Positions 30,709 to 40,050 of a DNA stretch of 50,365 nucleotides are shown here, piece by piece. This DNA comes from Candidatus Omnitrophota bacterium (lineage in GTDB: Bacteria; Omnitrophota; Gorgyraeia; Zapsychrales; Aceulaceae): assembly GCA_028693815.1 (NCBI GenBank), contig JAQUUP010000013.1:1-50365 (forward strand), written 5' to 3'. A program made the position numbers and the translations under genes. The notes under the pieces are model-generated. The model had not been told where the DNA came from, ran no database searches, and saw only the letters and a list, made by a program, of their open reading frames with translations. Position 1 is the first letter of the stretch, and each line of letters begins with the position of its first letter.

Positions 30709-31917
30709 GTGCAAAACAAAACTCCGCGTATTTTAATTCTTGGTGGTGGATTCGCCGGAATCTACACCGCTCTTGAATTTGAAAAAGTGCTTGCTCATGG
30801 TTTTGATGCAGAAGTAATATTAGTATCAAGCCAAGATCATTTTCTTTTTACTCCGATGTTACATGAAGTTGTCTCTGGGGATTTAAGGGATGACAACATC
30901 ACAATTCCTATTAGAAAAATCTTAAAGAATATTCGCTTTGTTCATGCAGATGTTTTATCTGTTGATTTGGTGAAACAATTTCTAAAAATAAACAATGGCG
31001 AATTGTTTTATGATTATGTGATTTTAGCTTTGGGAGCTGTTCCTAATTTTTTTGAGATGGATCATGTTGCTCAAAAAGCATTGCCTATGAAGAAAGCAGG
31101 GGATGCTGTTAAGATTCGTGCTCAGATTGAGGCATGTTTTAAGAAAGCAAGCGTTGAGTCTGACGAAGACACTCAGAAGAAGCTGCTTACTTTTGTTGTT
31201 GCGGGTGGAGGATTTACTGGGGTAGAAACCATTGGAGCGATTAGTGATTTTGCTCAAAGAATGCTAAAAGTGTATTCTAGCATTTCTTCCGATTTAATAA
31301 AAATTTGCTTGATTCATCCTGGTAGCGAGATTGTGCCAGAGATGAGCTCTAAAATGGGTTTGTATGCTAAGAAAAATTTTGAAAAACGAAATATTAAAAT
31401 AAAGCTTCAGGCGAGTGTTGTTGATTTCTCAGAACAAGGAGTTTGTTTAAATGACGGAGAAATAATTTTTGCCGAGACAATGGTTTGGGCAGCAGGCAAT
31501 AAGGCAAGTCCTGTTGTTGAATCTTTGGATTTACCAAAAGAAAAGGGCCGAATCATTGTGGATGAATATTTTCAAGTTAAGGGATTTCCGAGTGTTTGGG
31601 CGATTGGGGATTGCGCATTTGTTCCTGATAAAAAACGTGGTGGATCACATCCTCCAACGGCACAGCATGCCGTTCGAGAGGCGAAGGCAATGGCTCAAAA
31701 TTTGATAGCAACCATTAAAGAAAAGCCAAAAAAAATATTTTATTTTGATACTTTAGGGCAAATTGCTAATATTGGCGGAAGAAGAGGAATAGCAACAGTT
31801 TTGGGTTTCGATGTTACGGGAATTTTAGCTTGGATTTTATGGCATATTGTTTATTTGCTTAAATTACCTACTTCTGGTAAAAAGATAAAGGTGCTTGGAA
31901 GGTGGATATTTCATTGA
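30709..31917 (+). CDS. NAD(P)/FAD-dependent oxidoreductase, type II NADH dehydrogenase-like
   Basis: 402 residues from GTG 30709. The FAD-binding ILILGGGFAGIYTALEFE, the second dinucleotide site FVVAGGGFTGVETIG, and the WAIGDCAFV segment followed by PPTAQHAVREA define an NDH-2-type protein. The C-terminal hydrophobic segment (ILAWILWHIVYLLKLP) is typical for membrane attachment. It oxidises NADH and reduces quinone without pumping protons. It ends the redox cluster of superoxide reductase, membrane protein and DoxX. Confidence 0.9.
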   Translation: MQNKTPRILILGGGFAGIYTALEFEKVLAHGFDAEVILVSSQDHFLFTPMLHEVVSGDLRDDNITIPIRKILKNIRFVHADVLSVDLVKQFLKINNGELFYDYVILALGAVPNFFEMDHVAQKALPMKKAGDAVKIRAQIEACFKKASVESDEDTQKKLLTFVVAGGGFTGVETIGAISDFAQRMLKVYSSISSDLIKICLIHPGSEIVPEMSSKMGLYAKKNFEKRNIKIKLQASVVDFSEQGVCLNDGEIIFAETMVWAAGNKASPVVESLDLPKEKGRIIVDEYFQVKGFPSVWAIGDCAFVPDKKRGGSHPPTAQHAVREAKAMAQNLIATIKEKPKKIFYFDTLGQIANIGGRRGIATVLGFDVTGILAWILWHIVYLLKLPTSGKKIKVLGRWIFH

Positions 31918-31930
31918 TTTACAAAATATT

Positions 31931-32809
31931 ATGCGATTTCTAAAGTATTTAATTATTTTTCTTTTTTTGTCTGCTTGTTTTGCAGGTTCTGTTGATTGGA
32001 TTTCGCTGCACAACAGGGCAGATCAGCTGTTAGACCAAAATTTGGTTGATGATCCTTTTTCGAATTTAGATCAGATTTCTGCGATGTATTTATCGGGATT
32101 AGTAGCGCTTAACAATTATCAAGTAGATCAAGCTGCCGAATTGTTTCGAAATATTCTAAAATTAGATCCTAACAATATTGCAGCAAAATGGGGTAAAGCT
32201 GAATGTTTGCGCCGAGAGCATGATTATGAAAAGGCAATCCCTATTTTAGAAGAGGTTATTAAAGCTGATCCAGAGTTTTCGCCAGCCTATATTTCTCTTG
32301 CATATATTAAATATATCCAAAAAGATTTCGATGGGTCAATACGATTAACTGGAAAAGTAATTAATCAGGGAAAAAGAGGTCAGGCTGATGATAAGAATTA
32401 TTTACGTGCTCATGGATTGTATGCGGCGGCTAAGGGGATGATTGCTCATTATGGAGGTCCAGTCTCTAAAGCGATTAATGGAGCTGGTGTTTTAAAGCAT
32501 TTGTCCATTATAAAAGAAATGAGTCCAAATGATCCTGTTGTTAATTTTGGGCTTGGAAGTTATTATATGCTTATTCCGGTTGCTTTTGGTCAAGACTTAG
32601 AGAAGGCAAAGGAATATCTAGAGAAAGCGATTGAAGCGGATCCCCTTTTTCCGGATCCATACGTACGTTTAGCTCAAATTTATTTAAAAAATGGGGATCA
32701 AGAGAAATATGATCAATATATTAATAAAGCATTATTGTTGGATTCAAAGAATGAAATTGCGATAGATGTAAAAACAAGAAACTGTTATTTTATTTGTTTA
32801 ACACAATAG
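31931..32809 (+). CDS. TPR-repeat lipoprotein
   Basis: 292 residues from ATG 31931; the frame extends to 31895 inside the NDH-2 gene, but the signal peptide starts at 31931. The lipobox is LSAC in FLKYLIIFLFLSAC. The mature chain has tetratricopeptide repeats: AAELFRNILKLDPNNIAAKWGKAECL, YEKAIPILEEVIKADP and AKEYLEKAIEADP. TPR proteins act as docking scaffolds. There is an 8-base gap to crtI, so it is probably co-transcribed with it. Confidence 0.82.
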   Translation: MRFLKYLIIFLFLSACFAGSVDWISLHNRADQLLDQNLVDDPFSNLDQISAMYLSGLVALNNYQVDQAAELFRNILKLDPNNIAAKWGKAECLRREHDYEKAIPILEEVIKADPEFSPAYISLAYIKYIQKDFDGSIRLTGKVINQGKRGQADDKNYLRAHGLYAAAKGMIAHYGGPVSKAINGAGVLKHLSIIKEMSPNDPVVNFGLGSYYMLIPVAFGQDLEKAKEYLEKAIEADPLFPDPYVRLAQIYLKNGDQEKYDQYINKALLLDSKNEIAIDVKTRNCYFICLTQ

Positions 32810-32817
32810 AGGAATAT

Positions 32818-34284
32818 ATGAAAGAAAATCAGAGAATTGCTATTATTGGAGCTGGCGTTGGTGGGCTTTCAGCCGCTGCGCGATTGTCTTTTCGAGGTTT
32901 TGATGTTGATGTTTTTGAGAAGCTCGATCGATGCGGAGGAAGAAATAATTTGATTGAAGATAAGGGTTTTAAGTTTGACACGGGACCATCGTTTGTTTTG
33001 ATGCCTGATTTTTTCGAAGAAGTTTTTTTAGATTGCTCAGAAAAAATGAGTGATTATTTAGATTTGAAAGTTTTGGAAACAAATTATAAAATTTTTTATT
33101 CGGATGGAGATGTCTTTAGTGTTTTTAAAGATTTAGAAAAGACAAAAGCAGAGATTGAGCGATTTGAGCAAGGTGGCTCGATTGGTTTTGATGAATTTAT
33201 CAAAAAGACAGAGAATTTTTATAAAGCGGTTCGTCCGCTTCTTTTTAAATGCTTTACAAAGAAAGCTTTGCTTAATCCTCGGTATTGGAAGCTGCTTTTT
33301 CAATTGGAACCTTTCTCAACTTATTGGAATTTGGCTAGAAAATTTTTTAAAAATGAGAAGCTTTGCTATGCGTTTACGTTTGAAGCGATGTTCATGGGGG
33401 TTTCGCCTTTTGAGGCGCCCGCATTTTATAGTATTATTTCTTATGCTGACCATATTCAAAAAATAGCTCATCCGATGGGCGGTATGTATGAGATTCCAAA
33501 GGCGCTAGAAAAGATTGCCATTAAAAATGGGGCGAAATTTCATTATAATTCTGAAGTTAAAATGATTTATCCTCGAAGTGGTCAGATTTGCATGCAAGTC
33601 AAAGGTGAATCGCAGATGTTTGATAAGGTCATTATTAATGCAGATTATGCATATGTGCAAGAAAAACTTTTAAAGAGGAAGATTCCAGATTATCAATATT
33701 CTTGCTCTGTATTTTTGCTCTACTTGGGCTTAAAAGAGAAATTAAAGAATCTTGATCATCATAATTTGTTTTTTGCAGATGATTTGCGAAAAAATCTAAA
33801 TGATATTTTTAAGACAAGCTCTGTTTCGCTGGATCCATCTTTTTATGTCCACGTTCCAACTGTTACTGACTTGACGCTTGCGCCCAAAGGTAAAGAGATT
33901 GCTTATATCCTCATTCCTGTTCCGAATTTAGAAATGAAAAAAGATGATATGGGTGAGTTTGAATCAAGAATGAAGGAAATTGTTTTTGAGAAAATAAATC
34001 AAGTGACTGGTCAGAACATTGAGAGTTTAATTGAAGTTGAACATAAGTTTTACCCGAATGATTTTATTGCTCGTTATAATATTAAAAATGGGGCGACATT
34101 TGGTCTTGCCCATAATTTGTTTCAGAGTGCATTCTTTAGGCCTCCTAATATCGACAGTAAAAATAAGAATATTTTTTATGTTGGAGCAAGCACTCAGCCT
34201 GGAGGGGGCTTGCCAGTTGTGATGGCCAGTTCAAAGATTGTTTCTGATATTATCTCGGAGGAGAAACAAGAAAGTCATTTTTGA
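32818..34284 (+). CDS. crtI: phytoene desaturase / CrtI-family carotenoid dehydrogenase
   Basis: 488 residues from ATG 32818, after AGAGGA. The FAD-binding IAIIGAGVGGLSAAARLSFRGFDVDVFEK and CGGRNN, plus the C-terminal GASTQPGGGLPVVMASSKI, are hallmarks of the CrtI family. It introduces double bases into phytoene (C40) or diapophytoene (C30). Together with crtB and a lycopene cyclase the set suggests carotenes; C30 versus C40 cannot be told from sequence. The 3' end overlaps crtB on the other strand by 35 bp. Confidence 0.92.
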   Translation: MKENQRIAIIGAGVGGLSAAARLSFRGFDVDVFEKLDRCGGRNNLIEDKGFKFDTGPSFVLMPDFFEEVFLDCSEKMSDYLDLKVLETNYKIFYSDGDVFSVFKDLEKTKAEIERFEQGGSIGFDEFIKKTENFYKAVRPLLFKCFTKKALLNPRYWKLLFQLEPFSTYWNLARKFFKNEKLCYAFTFEAMFMGVSPFEAPAFYSIISYADHIQKIAHPMGGMYEIPKALEKIAIKNGAKFHYNSEVKMIYPRSGQICMQVKGESQMFDKVIINADYAYVQEKLLKRKIPDYQYSCSVFLLYLGLKEKLKNLDHHNLFFADDLRKNLNDIFKTSSVSLDPSFYVHVPTVTDLTLAPKGKEIAYILIPVPNLEMKKDDMGEFESRMKEIVFEKINQVTGQNIESLIEVEHKFYPNDFIARYNIKNGATFGLAHNLFQSAFFRPPNIDSKNKNIFYVGASTQPGGGLPVVMASSKIVSDIISEEKQESHF

Positions 34285-35140
34285 AGAATTGAACAATACA
34301 GTAGAGAGTTTTTATTATTTTTGTTTTTAATGAGATAAATACTTTTTTAGAAAAGATATTATAGTTATTTCTTTCAATTTCATTTAATATTTCTGAGTAT
34401 AAAGTCATCATTAAGAATGTTACGAAACGACAGCGAGTGTCTGCAATGAATTGGATGCCTCGGCTAGCTTTTGAATAATACAGACGAGTTAATTTAATAT
34501 GATCAATCATTAAGTTTTTAAAATTTTCTTTTGTATTATGTGTTTTAATATCAGATTCTGTTATTTTGTGTTTCATTAGATTTTGCTTGGGGATATAAAT
34601 ACGACCAAGCTCAAAATCTTCTTTGATGTCTCGTGCAATATTTGTTAGCTGAAAAGCAATTCCGAGTTCAACGGCATGAAGCTCTGCTAGAGGATTTGTG
34701 TAGTTGAAAATTTTGAGCATAATAAGCCCGATGACCCCGGCAACTCTATAGCAATAAGTATAAAGTTCGTCGAAATTAGTATATCTTGTTTTTTCTAAGT
34801 CCATCGACATTCCTTCAAGGAGTTCGTCAAAATATTTCTTTGGGATATCATAATTTTGGATTGTTTTTCTAAAAGCGCAAAGAATAGGATCGAATAGTTC
34901 TTGATTGTTGTAGCATTTTTGGATATTGTCTTGAATCTTGGCAAGATCTTTTTTTCGGTTTGTCGATATGTCAGCCGCGTCATCGCTTAATCGGCAGATC
35001 GAATAAACGCTATAAGCGGCAAGGCGTTTTTGTTTTGGTAGAAAAAAGGAACAGAGATAAAATGTTTTTGAATTCTTTTTGGTGATTTTTTCTGCTTGCT
35101 TAAAGCCTTGAGAAATTAATTTGTTATTTTTATTAACCAT
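34250..35140 (-). CDS. crtB: phytoene synthase (squalene/phytoene synthase family)
   Basis: 296 residues. SKTFYLCSFFLP, the first Asp-rich motif SDDAAD, AFQLTNIARDIKEDFELGRIYIP with the second DxxxD, and a hydrophobic helical end match phytoene synthases. It couples two prenyl diphosphates. It is transcribed against crtI, with overlapping 3' ends, which could give antisense coupling between the two steps. Confidence 0.92.
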   Translation of the reverse strand: MVNKNNKLISQGFKQAEKITKKNSKTFYLCSFFLPKQKRLAAYSVYSICRLSDDAADISTNRKKDLAKIQDNIQKCYNNQELFDPILCAFRKTIQNYDIPKKYFDELLEGMSMDLEKTRYTNFDELYTYCYRVAGVIGLIMLKIFNYTNPLAELHAVELGIAFQLTNIARDIKEDFELGRIYIPKQNLMKHKITESDIKTHNTKENFKNLMIDHIKLTRLYYSKASRGIQFIADTRCRFVTFLMMTLYSEILNEIERNNYNIFSKKVFISLKTKIIKTLYCIVQFFKNDFLVSPPR

Positions 35141-35245
35141 TGTTTTATTCTATCTGAAAAATGAAATGTTTCCAAATGAAAAATTGCTCTTGCAGGGAAC
35201 TTATTTTAAACATAAAACAACGATCATTCATAAAAGGGAGATGAG

Positions 35246-35920
35246 ATGAGTTTTTATTTGTGGATTGATATTATTATTGTTAGTATCCCGCTGTTATTAT
35301 CTTTTGAGAAAAAAATTTTTTATTTTAAGAAATGGCCATATGTATTAGGGTCTGTTTTGATCGTAGGGCCTGTTTATATTGCTTGGGATATTTTAGCGAC
35401 AGATCTTGCGCATTGGTCTTTTAATCCTCAGTATGTTGGGACTGCTCGAATTTTTAATTTGCCGATTCCTGAGGTCTTGTTCTTTGTTGTTGTGCCATTT
35501 AGTTGTATTTTTATTTATGAAGTGGTGCAATATTTCTCAAAAGATCGAGAAATTTATTTTAATAAAAATATTATTTATGCCTTTGTTTTTATTCTGATGG
35601 GATTATCCTTATTTTATGAGAATCAAGATTACACATCGATTAGTTTAGTATTTTTAGCTGGATTTTTGTTTTTATCTGTTAGTTCGTTCAGGAAGATTGT
35701 TTTTAGAAAAAATTTCTTTCTTTATTTAGCTATATGTTATATTCCGTTTTTGATATTTAATGGGATTTTAACAAGTATCCCGGTTGTGATGTACAATCCT
35801 AAAGCAATATGGGGTATGCGAATTTTTTCTATTCCGATAGAGGATTTTATTTATAATCTTACTTTTCTTGGATTTTCTGTTGTTATATATAAAGTTCTAA
35901 TCGATAAAAAGTTTTCTTAA
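35246..35920 (+). CDS. lycopene cyclase domain protein (CrtYcd-type)
   Basis: 224 residues with about seven hydrophobic helices. LATDLAHWSFNPQYVGTARIFNLPIPEVLFFVVVPFSCIFIYE contains the PxE-FF type motif of CrtYc/CrtYd, and a second related block (WGMRIFSIPIEDFIYNL) near the end shows the fused two-half form. It cyclises the ends of lycopene to beta rings. It is divergent from crtB and completes the pathway. SD GGGAG precedes the ATG. Confidence 0.85.
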   Translation: MSFYLWIDIIIVSIPLLLSFEKKIFYFKKWPYVLGSVLIVGPVYIAWDILATDLAHWSFNPQYVGTARIFNLPIPEVLFFVVVPFSCIFIYEVVQYFSKDREIYFNKNIIYAFVFILMGLSLFYENQDYTSISLVFLAGFLFLSVSSFRKIVFRKNFFLYLAICYIPFLIFNGILTSIPVVMYNPKAIWGMRIFSIPIEDFIYNLTFLGFSVVIYKVLIDKKFS

Positions 35921-36019
35921 AATTCTTATCTTGGTAAAACAAAGTGTTTTGTCTTGTTTGAAGATAGAATTAAGGTAAAATAAAATCTAACTTATAAATC
36001 AACTACTTAGAGGTGCATT

Positions 36020-37768
36020 ATGTCAAATAGCGCGGTTAATCAAGGAATTGAAAATGTTCGAAAAAAAGGAAGTGGTGTTTTTCGTGAAGGCGCTCACATG
36101 CTTCCAAGTGTATCTTTGATGATGGCAGAAGGTGTTTTGAAATCTATTAAGGATTTAAAGAAGCCATTTGTTACGATTATTAATTCTTACACAACGCAGA
36201 TTCCAGGTCATGCTCATTTGGATCAGTTGGGTGCAATTGTTAAAAAGGAATTAGAAAAACAAGGTGTCAATGTTTGGTATGCTAATGTCGGGGGCGCCAT
36301 CTGTGACGGAATTGCAATGGGACATTTTGGCATGAAATATTCTCTGGCTTCTCGTGAGCTTATCACAGATCAAATCGAAACTATTATTGGGGCTCATCCA
36401 TGCGATGCTTGGATTGGCATTGGTAATTGTGACAAAATTGTTCCAGCGATGTATAACGCCATGGTTCGGATCAATATTCCCGCCATTTATGTCAGTGGAG
36501 GCCCTATGCTCGCAGGTTCGCGTTGCACAGATCTTGTTTCGATTTTTGAGGGTGTTGGCAAACATAGCGCAGGAAATATGAGCGCAAAGGCATTGGAAAA
36601 ATTGACGTCTTGTGCTTGCCCGAGTTTCGGAAGTTGTTCGGGTATGTTTACGGCAAATTCTATGAATTGCTTGGGCGAAGTTTTAGGATTTGCACTTCCC
36701 GGAAACGGAACTATTACGGCAACGGTTCCTGTGAAGGGCAAAAAGCATCAATACAAATTAAATCCAAAAAGAATCGATCTTGTAAAAAAAGCCTCGCGTC
36801 AGCTTTTGGTTTTATTAAAAAATAAAATACGTCCTCTGGACATCTTAAAAAAACATTCTATTGATAATGCTTTTATTCTTGATATGGCTATGGGGGGATC
36901 GACGAATACTGTGTTACATGTTTTGGCTTTAGCTCATGAGGCTGGTATTAAATATGATTTAAAACGTATTAATCAGCTTTCAAAGGTAACGGCAAATGTT
37001 ATTAAGATTTCTCCATCAAGAATGGATGTACACATCCAAGATGTGCACAACATCGGAGGTATGGGCGCGATTTTAAAATCAATAGATCAGGGCAACAAAA
37101 CACCGTTAAATTTAGACGCTAAGACTGTCTATGGTACGCTTCGTAGTTATGTTAAAAAATCTCCTGCACCAGATGGAAAGATATTGCGATCTGTTAAGAA
37201 TGCTTTCTCAAAAGAGGGGGGATTGACTATTTTATTTGGCAATATCGCACGCAAAGGATCTGTTGTAAAAATAAGTGGTGTTGATGAAGACATGTTTGAG
37301 TTTTCCGGTCCAGCACGCATTTATGAGTCTCAAGAAGATGCTTTGGAAGGTATTTTAAAAGGGCAGGTAAAAAATGGAGAAGTGGTTGTGATTCGGTATG
37401 AGGGGCCAAAGGGCGGTCCTGGCATGCAAGAGATGCTTTCACCAACATCGGCTCTTAAGGGTGCAGGCATTCGCGCGGCATTGATTACAGATGGACGGTT
37501 TTCTGGTGGGACACGAGGACTTTGCATTGGCCATATTTCCCCGGAAGCAGCGGCTGGCGGAGAAATTGCGATTCTTAAAGATGGGGATATTATAGAAATT
37601 GATGCGCATAAAAGTAAATTGCATGTTAAGTTGTCTGGCGCTGAAATTAAAAGACGTTTAGCCAAGCTGAAGCCTTTTAAGACCAAGGTGCAAGGTGGCT
37701 GGCTTAAAAGATATGCGGCGTTTGTTACAAGCGCTGACACAGGAGCTGTTTTAAAGAATCCACAATAA
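36020..37768 (+). CDS. ilvD: dihydroxy-acid dehydratase
   Basis: 582 residues, near the family's usual length. Conserved blocks include INSYTTQIPGHAHL, GNCDKIVPAM (Cys ligand), CPSFGSCSGMFTANSMNCLGEVLGFALPG, DMAMGGSTNTVLH, EGPKGGPGMQEML and TDGRFSGGTRGLCIGHISPEA. It converts dihydroxy-isovalerate and -methylvalerate to the keto acids of valine and isoleucine biosynthesis and carries an Fe-S cluster. No other ilv genes are nearby. Confidence 0.96.
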   Translation: MSNSAVNQGIENVRKKGSGVFREGAHMLPSVSLMMAEGVLKSIKDLKKPFVTIINSYTTQIPGHAHLDQLGAIVKKELEKQGVNVWYANVGGAICDGIAMGHFGMKYSLASRELITDQIETIIGAHPCDAWIGIGNCDKIVPAMYNAMVRINIPAIYVSGGPMLAGSRCTDLVSIFEGVGKHSAGNMSAKALEKLTSCACPSFGSCSGMFTANSMNCLGEVLGFALPGNGTITATVPVKGKKHQYKLNPKRIDLVKKASRQLLVLLKNKIRPLDILKKHSIDNAFILDMAMGGSTNTVLHVLALAHEAGIKYDLKRINQLSKVTANVIKISPSRMDVHIQDVHNIGGMGAILKSIDQGNKTPLNLDAKTVYGTLRSYVKKSPAPDGKILRSVKNAFSKEGGLTILFGNIARKGSVVKISGVDEDMFEFSGPARIYESQEDALEGILKGQVKNGEVVVIRYEGPKGGPGMQEMLSPTSALKGAGIRAALITDGRFSGGTRGLCIGHISPEAAAGGEIAILKDGDIIEIDAHKSKLHVKLSGAEIKRRLAKLKPFKTKVQGGWLKRYAAFVTSADTGAVLKNPQ

Positions 37769-37792
37769 AAACCAAAAGGAGCAAGAGGCTAA

Positions 37793-39112
37793 ATGAAAAA
37801 GAATTTTGTTTTAGACACCAATGTCTTGATTCACAATCCGCATTCGATTTATTCTTTTGCTGATAATAATGTTATTATTCCTGTTGTTGTGATCGAAGAG
37901 CTTGATGAGTTCAAGACGAGTCCAGATAAAAACGGGATGCATGCTCGTGAGGTTTTAAGAGAAATTGACGGCTTGATTAAGAAAGGAGCTCTTAAAAAAG
38001 GGGCTAAAATGTCAAACGGAGGGACGCTGATTCTTTCATTTGGCCCAAAAGATGTCGAGCTTCCAGATATTGATGCGCGACTTAGTGATAATAAAATTTT
38101 AGCCGTTGCATGGGATTTGCAAAATAAGAAGCAAGATGTTTTTTTTATATCTAAAGATATTAATGCGCGTATTAAGGCAGAGGCTTTGGGGATTAAATCT
38201 TCGGATTATGAAAAACAAAAAGTTGAATATTCTCATCTATATAAAGGTTGGCGCGAGATTGAAATCTCAAAAGATGAGCTTAATCAGCTTTATGCGCAAG
38301 ATAAACTTGAGGTCAAGGGGTATACTTTGTTTGAAAATGAGCATGTTTTTGCAAAGGCTAAAGATGATCCCGCTTCTTCAGCTATTTGTCGGTATGATAG
38401 TTCTGAAAATATGCTTACTCCCATTAAAAAAGAATTTTCTGCGATGGGAATTCGTCCGCTTAATATGGAGCAGCGTTTTGCTTTTGATCTTCTTCTAAAT
38501 GATAAAGTTAAGCTGGTTACATTAGTTGGACAAGCTGGAACAGGAAAGACTTTGATGGCGATTGCGTGTGGACTTTCTATGATTACTGAAAAAACCGCTA
38601 CATATGAAAGGCTTTTGGTGGCGAGACCGATTATGCCTTTGGGAAAAGACATTGGATATTTGCCTGGAACTATGGAAAAGAAGCTGGCTTATTGGATGCA
38701 GCCGATTTATGATAATTTAGAATTTATTTTAAAGCGCTCTGTTGTTGCAAAAGCTGAAGGAGTGGCCACGAGTGAGCTCACAGCAGATTCTCTGATGAAA
38801 TCAGGATTAATTCAAGTCGAAGCGCTTACGTATATTCGTGGGCGTAGTATTCCAAATCAGTTTTTGATTGTTGATGAGGCGCAGAATTTAACCCCGCATG
38901 AAATTAAAACAATTGTTTCGCGTGCAGGCGAAGGGACAAAAATTATTTTAACGGGGGACCCGGATCAGATTGATAATCCTTATTTGGATGCGAATTCAAA
39001 TGGACTTTCGTATGCGGTCGAACGATTAAAGAAGCATAAAATTTTTGGCCATGCATTTTTGGCTAAAAGTGAACGATCAGAATTGGCTTCTTTGGCGGTT
39101 AATGAGCTATAA
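37793..39112 (+). CDS. PIN-PhoH family ATPase
   Basis: 439 residues. An N-terminal PIN nuclease domain (NFVLDTNVLIHNPHSIYSF; acidic residues in EELDEFK and DIDARLSDNKI) is followed by a PhoH ATPase with Walker A (GQAGTGKTLMA), Walker B (FLIVDEAQNLTPHE) and TGDPDQIDNPYLD. Such PhoH2-type proteins couple RNA unwinding and cleavage in other bacteria. AAAGGAG precedes the ATG. An intrinsic terminator lies 29 bases after the stop. Confidence 0.93.
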   Translation: MKKNFVLDTNVLIHNPHSIYSFADNNVIIPVVVIEELDEFKTSPDKNGMHAREVLREIDGLIKKGALKKGAKMSNGGTLILSFGPKDVELPDIDARLSDNKILAVAWDLQNKKQDVFFISKDINARIKAEALGIKSSDYEKQKVEYSHLYKGWREIEISKDELNQLYAQDKLEVKGYTLFENEHVFAKAKDDPASSAICRYDSSENMLTPIKKEFSAMGIRPLNMEQRFAFDLLLNDKVKLVTLVGQAGTGKTLMAIACGLSMITEKTATYERLLVARPIMPLGKDIGYLPGTMEKKLAYWMQPIYDNLEFILKRSVVAKAEGVATSELTADSLMKSGLIQVEALTYIRGRSIPNQFLIVDEAQNLTPHEIKTIVSRAGEGTKIILTGDPDQIDNPYLDANSNGLSYAVERLKKHKIFGHAFLAKSERSELASLAVNEL

Positions 39113-39140
39113 GTAGAATTTTAAGAGAACAGTAAAAGAA

Positions 39141-39170
39141 AAGAGCCCGTGGTTATCCACGGGCTCTTTT
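39141..39170 (+). terminator. intrinsic terminator after the PhoH gene
   Basis: A 12-bp stem (AAGAGCCCGTGG and complement) with a TTAT loop, followed by T residues. The opposite strand also begins with an A-run complement, so it may serve the leftward ferredoxin gene too. Confidence 0.88.
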
Positions 39171-39202
39171 CAGTAACCTTTAAAAAAGATTTTTAAAAGT
39201 TC

Positions 39203-39388
<186 letters not shown>

Positions 39389-39500
39389 TTAAAATTCTTT
39401 ATTTAAATGAAATTGTATCATATTTTTTTTATAACACAATAGCAAAATCTAAGATTTATTTGTTTATTTAGGAAATTGTCATTTTAGCTTTGGTGTTTGA

Positions 39501-39550
39501 TTAGACTTGACAGCTTATATCTTAAATGTTAGACTTGTCTAACATTTAAG
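39501..39550 (+). promoter_or_regulatory. promoter and dyad operator of the feo operon
   Basis: TTGACA (39507-39512), 17 bp, and TAGACT (39530-39535) form the promoter. The -10 lies inside a perfect dyad with 14-bp arms (39521-39534 and 39537-39550) around a central TT. The core TTAGACTTGTCTAA closely resembles DtxR/IdeR sites. A partial copy, TTAGACTTG, occurs at 39501-39509, 28 bp upstream. Binding would cover the -10, so repression is expected. The regulator gene that follows is the likely binder. Confidence 0.82.
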
Positions 39551-39568
39551 GAAAGATCAGCATTCATT

Positions 39569-40048
39569 ATGATAGAAACTAAAAAAAGACAAGAAAACGT
39601 ATTAAGCTCAAGTATGGAAGATTATCTTGAGTGCATTTTTGTTCTTAAAGAAACAAAAAATGTTGTTCGCGTGTGTGATTTAACTCAGTTGATGAATGTT
39701 AAGACATCGAGCACAGCAAGTGCTTTAAATTTTCTTTCAAAAACCGGGTATGTGATTCATGAGCGTTATGGCTGTGTGCAGCTTACAGAACAAGGCGAAA
39801 AGTTGGCAAAGCTTATTTATCGCAGGCATAAGACGCTTATTCGTTTTATTGATGAAATTTTAGGGGTCAACAAAAAGATCGCGGCTCAAGATGCTTGTAA
39901 AATTGAACATGCGATCAGCGTTGATACGTTTGAAAGATTATCAAAGTTCTTAGAATTTATGGATGAGGGTCATCATGTCAAATGGCTCTCTGATTTTCGT
40001 CAATATTGTAACGACAATCAAAGTTTTAAAAGAAAAACAAAAGGATAG
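39569..40048 (+). CDS. DtxR/MntR-family metal-responsive regulator
   Basis: 159 residues. SSSMEDYLECIFVLKE, the winged helix (VCDLTQLMNVKTSSTASALNFLSKTGYV), LTEQGEKLAKLIYRRHKTLIRFI and CKIEHAISVDTFERLSKFLEF match the DNA-binding and metal-binding/dimer domains; no SH3 domain is attached. Cys and His in CKIEHAI are likely metal ligands. Metal-bound protein would repress its own operon through the dyad at 39521-39550. It is followed by the Fur-FeoA gene after 2 bases. Confidence 0.9.
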   Translation: MIETKKRQENVLSSSMEDYLECIFVLKETKNVVRVCDLTQLMNVKTSSTASALNFLSKTGYVIHERYGCVQLTEQGEKLAKLIYRRHKTLIRFIDEILGVNKKIAAQDACKIEHAISVDTFERLSKFLEFMDEGHHVKWLSDFRQYCNDNQSFKRKTKG

Positions 40049-40050
40049 CT

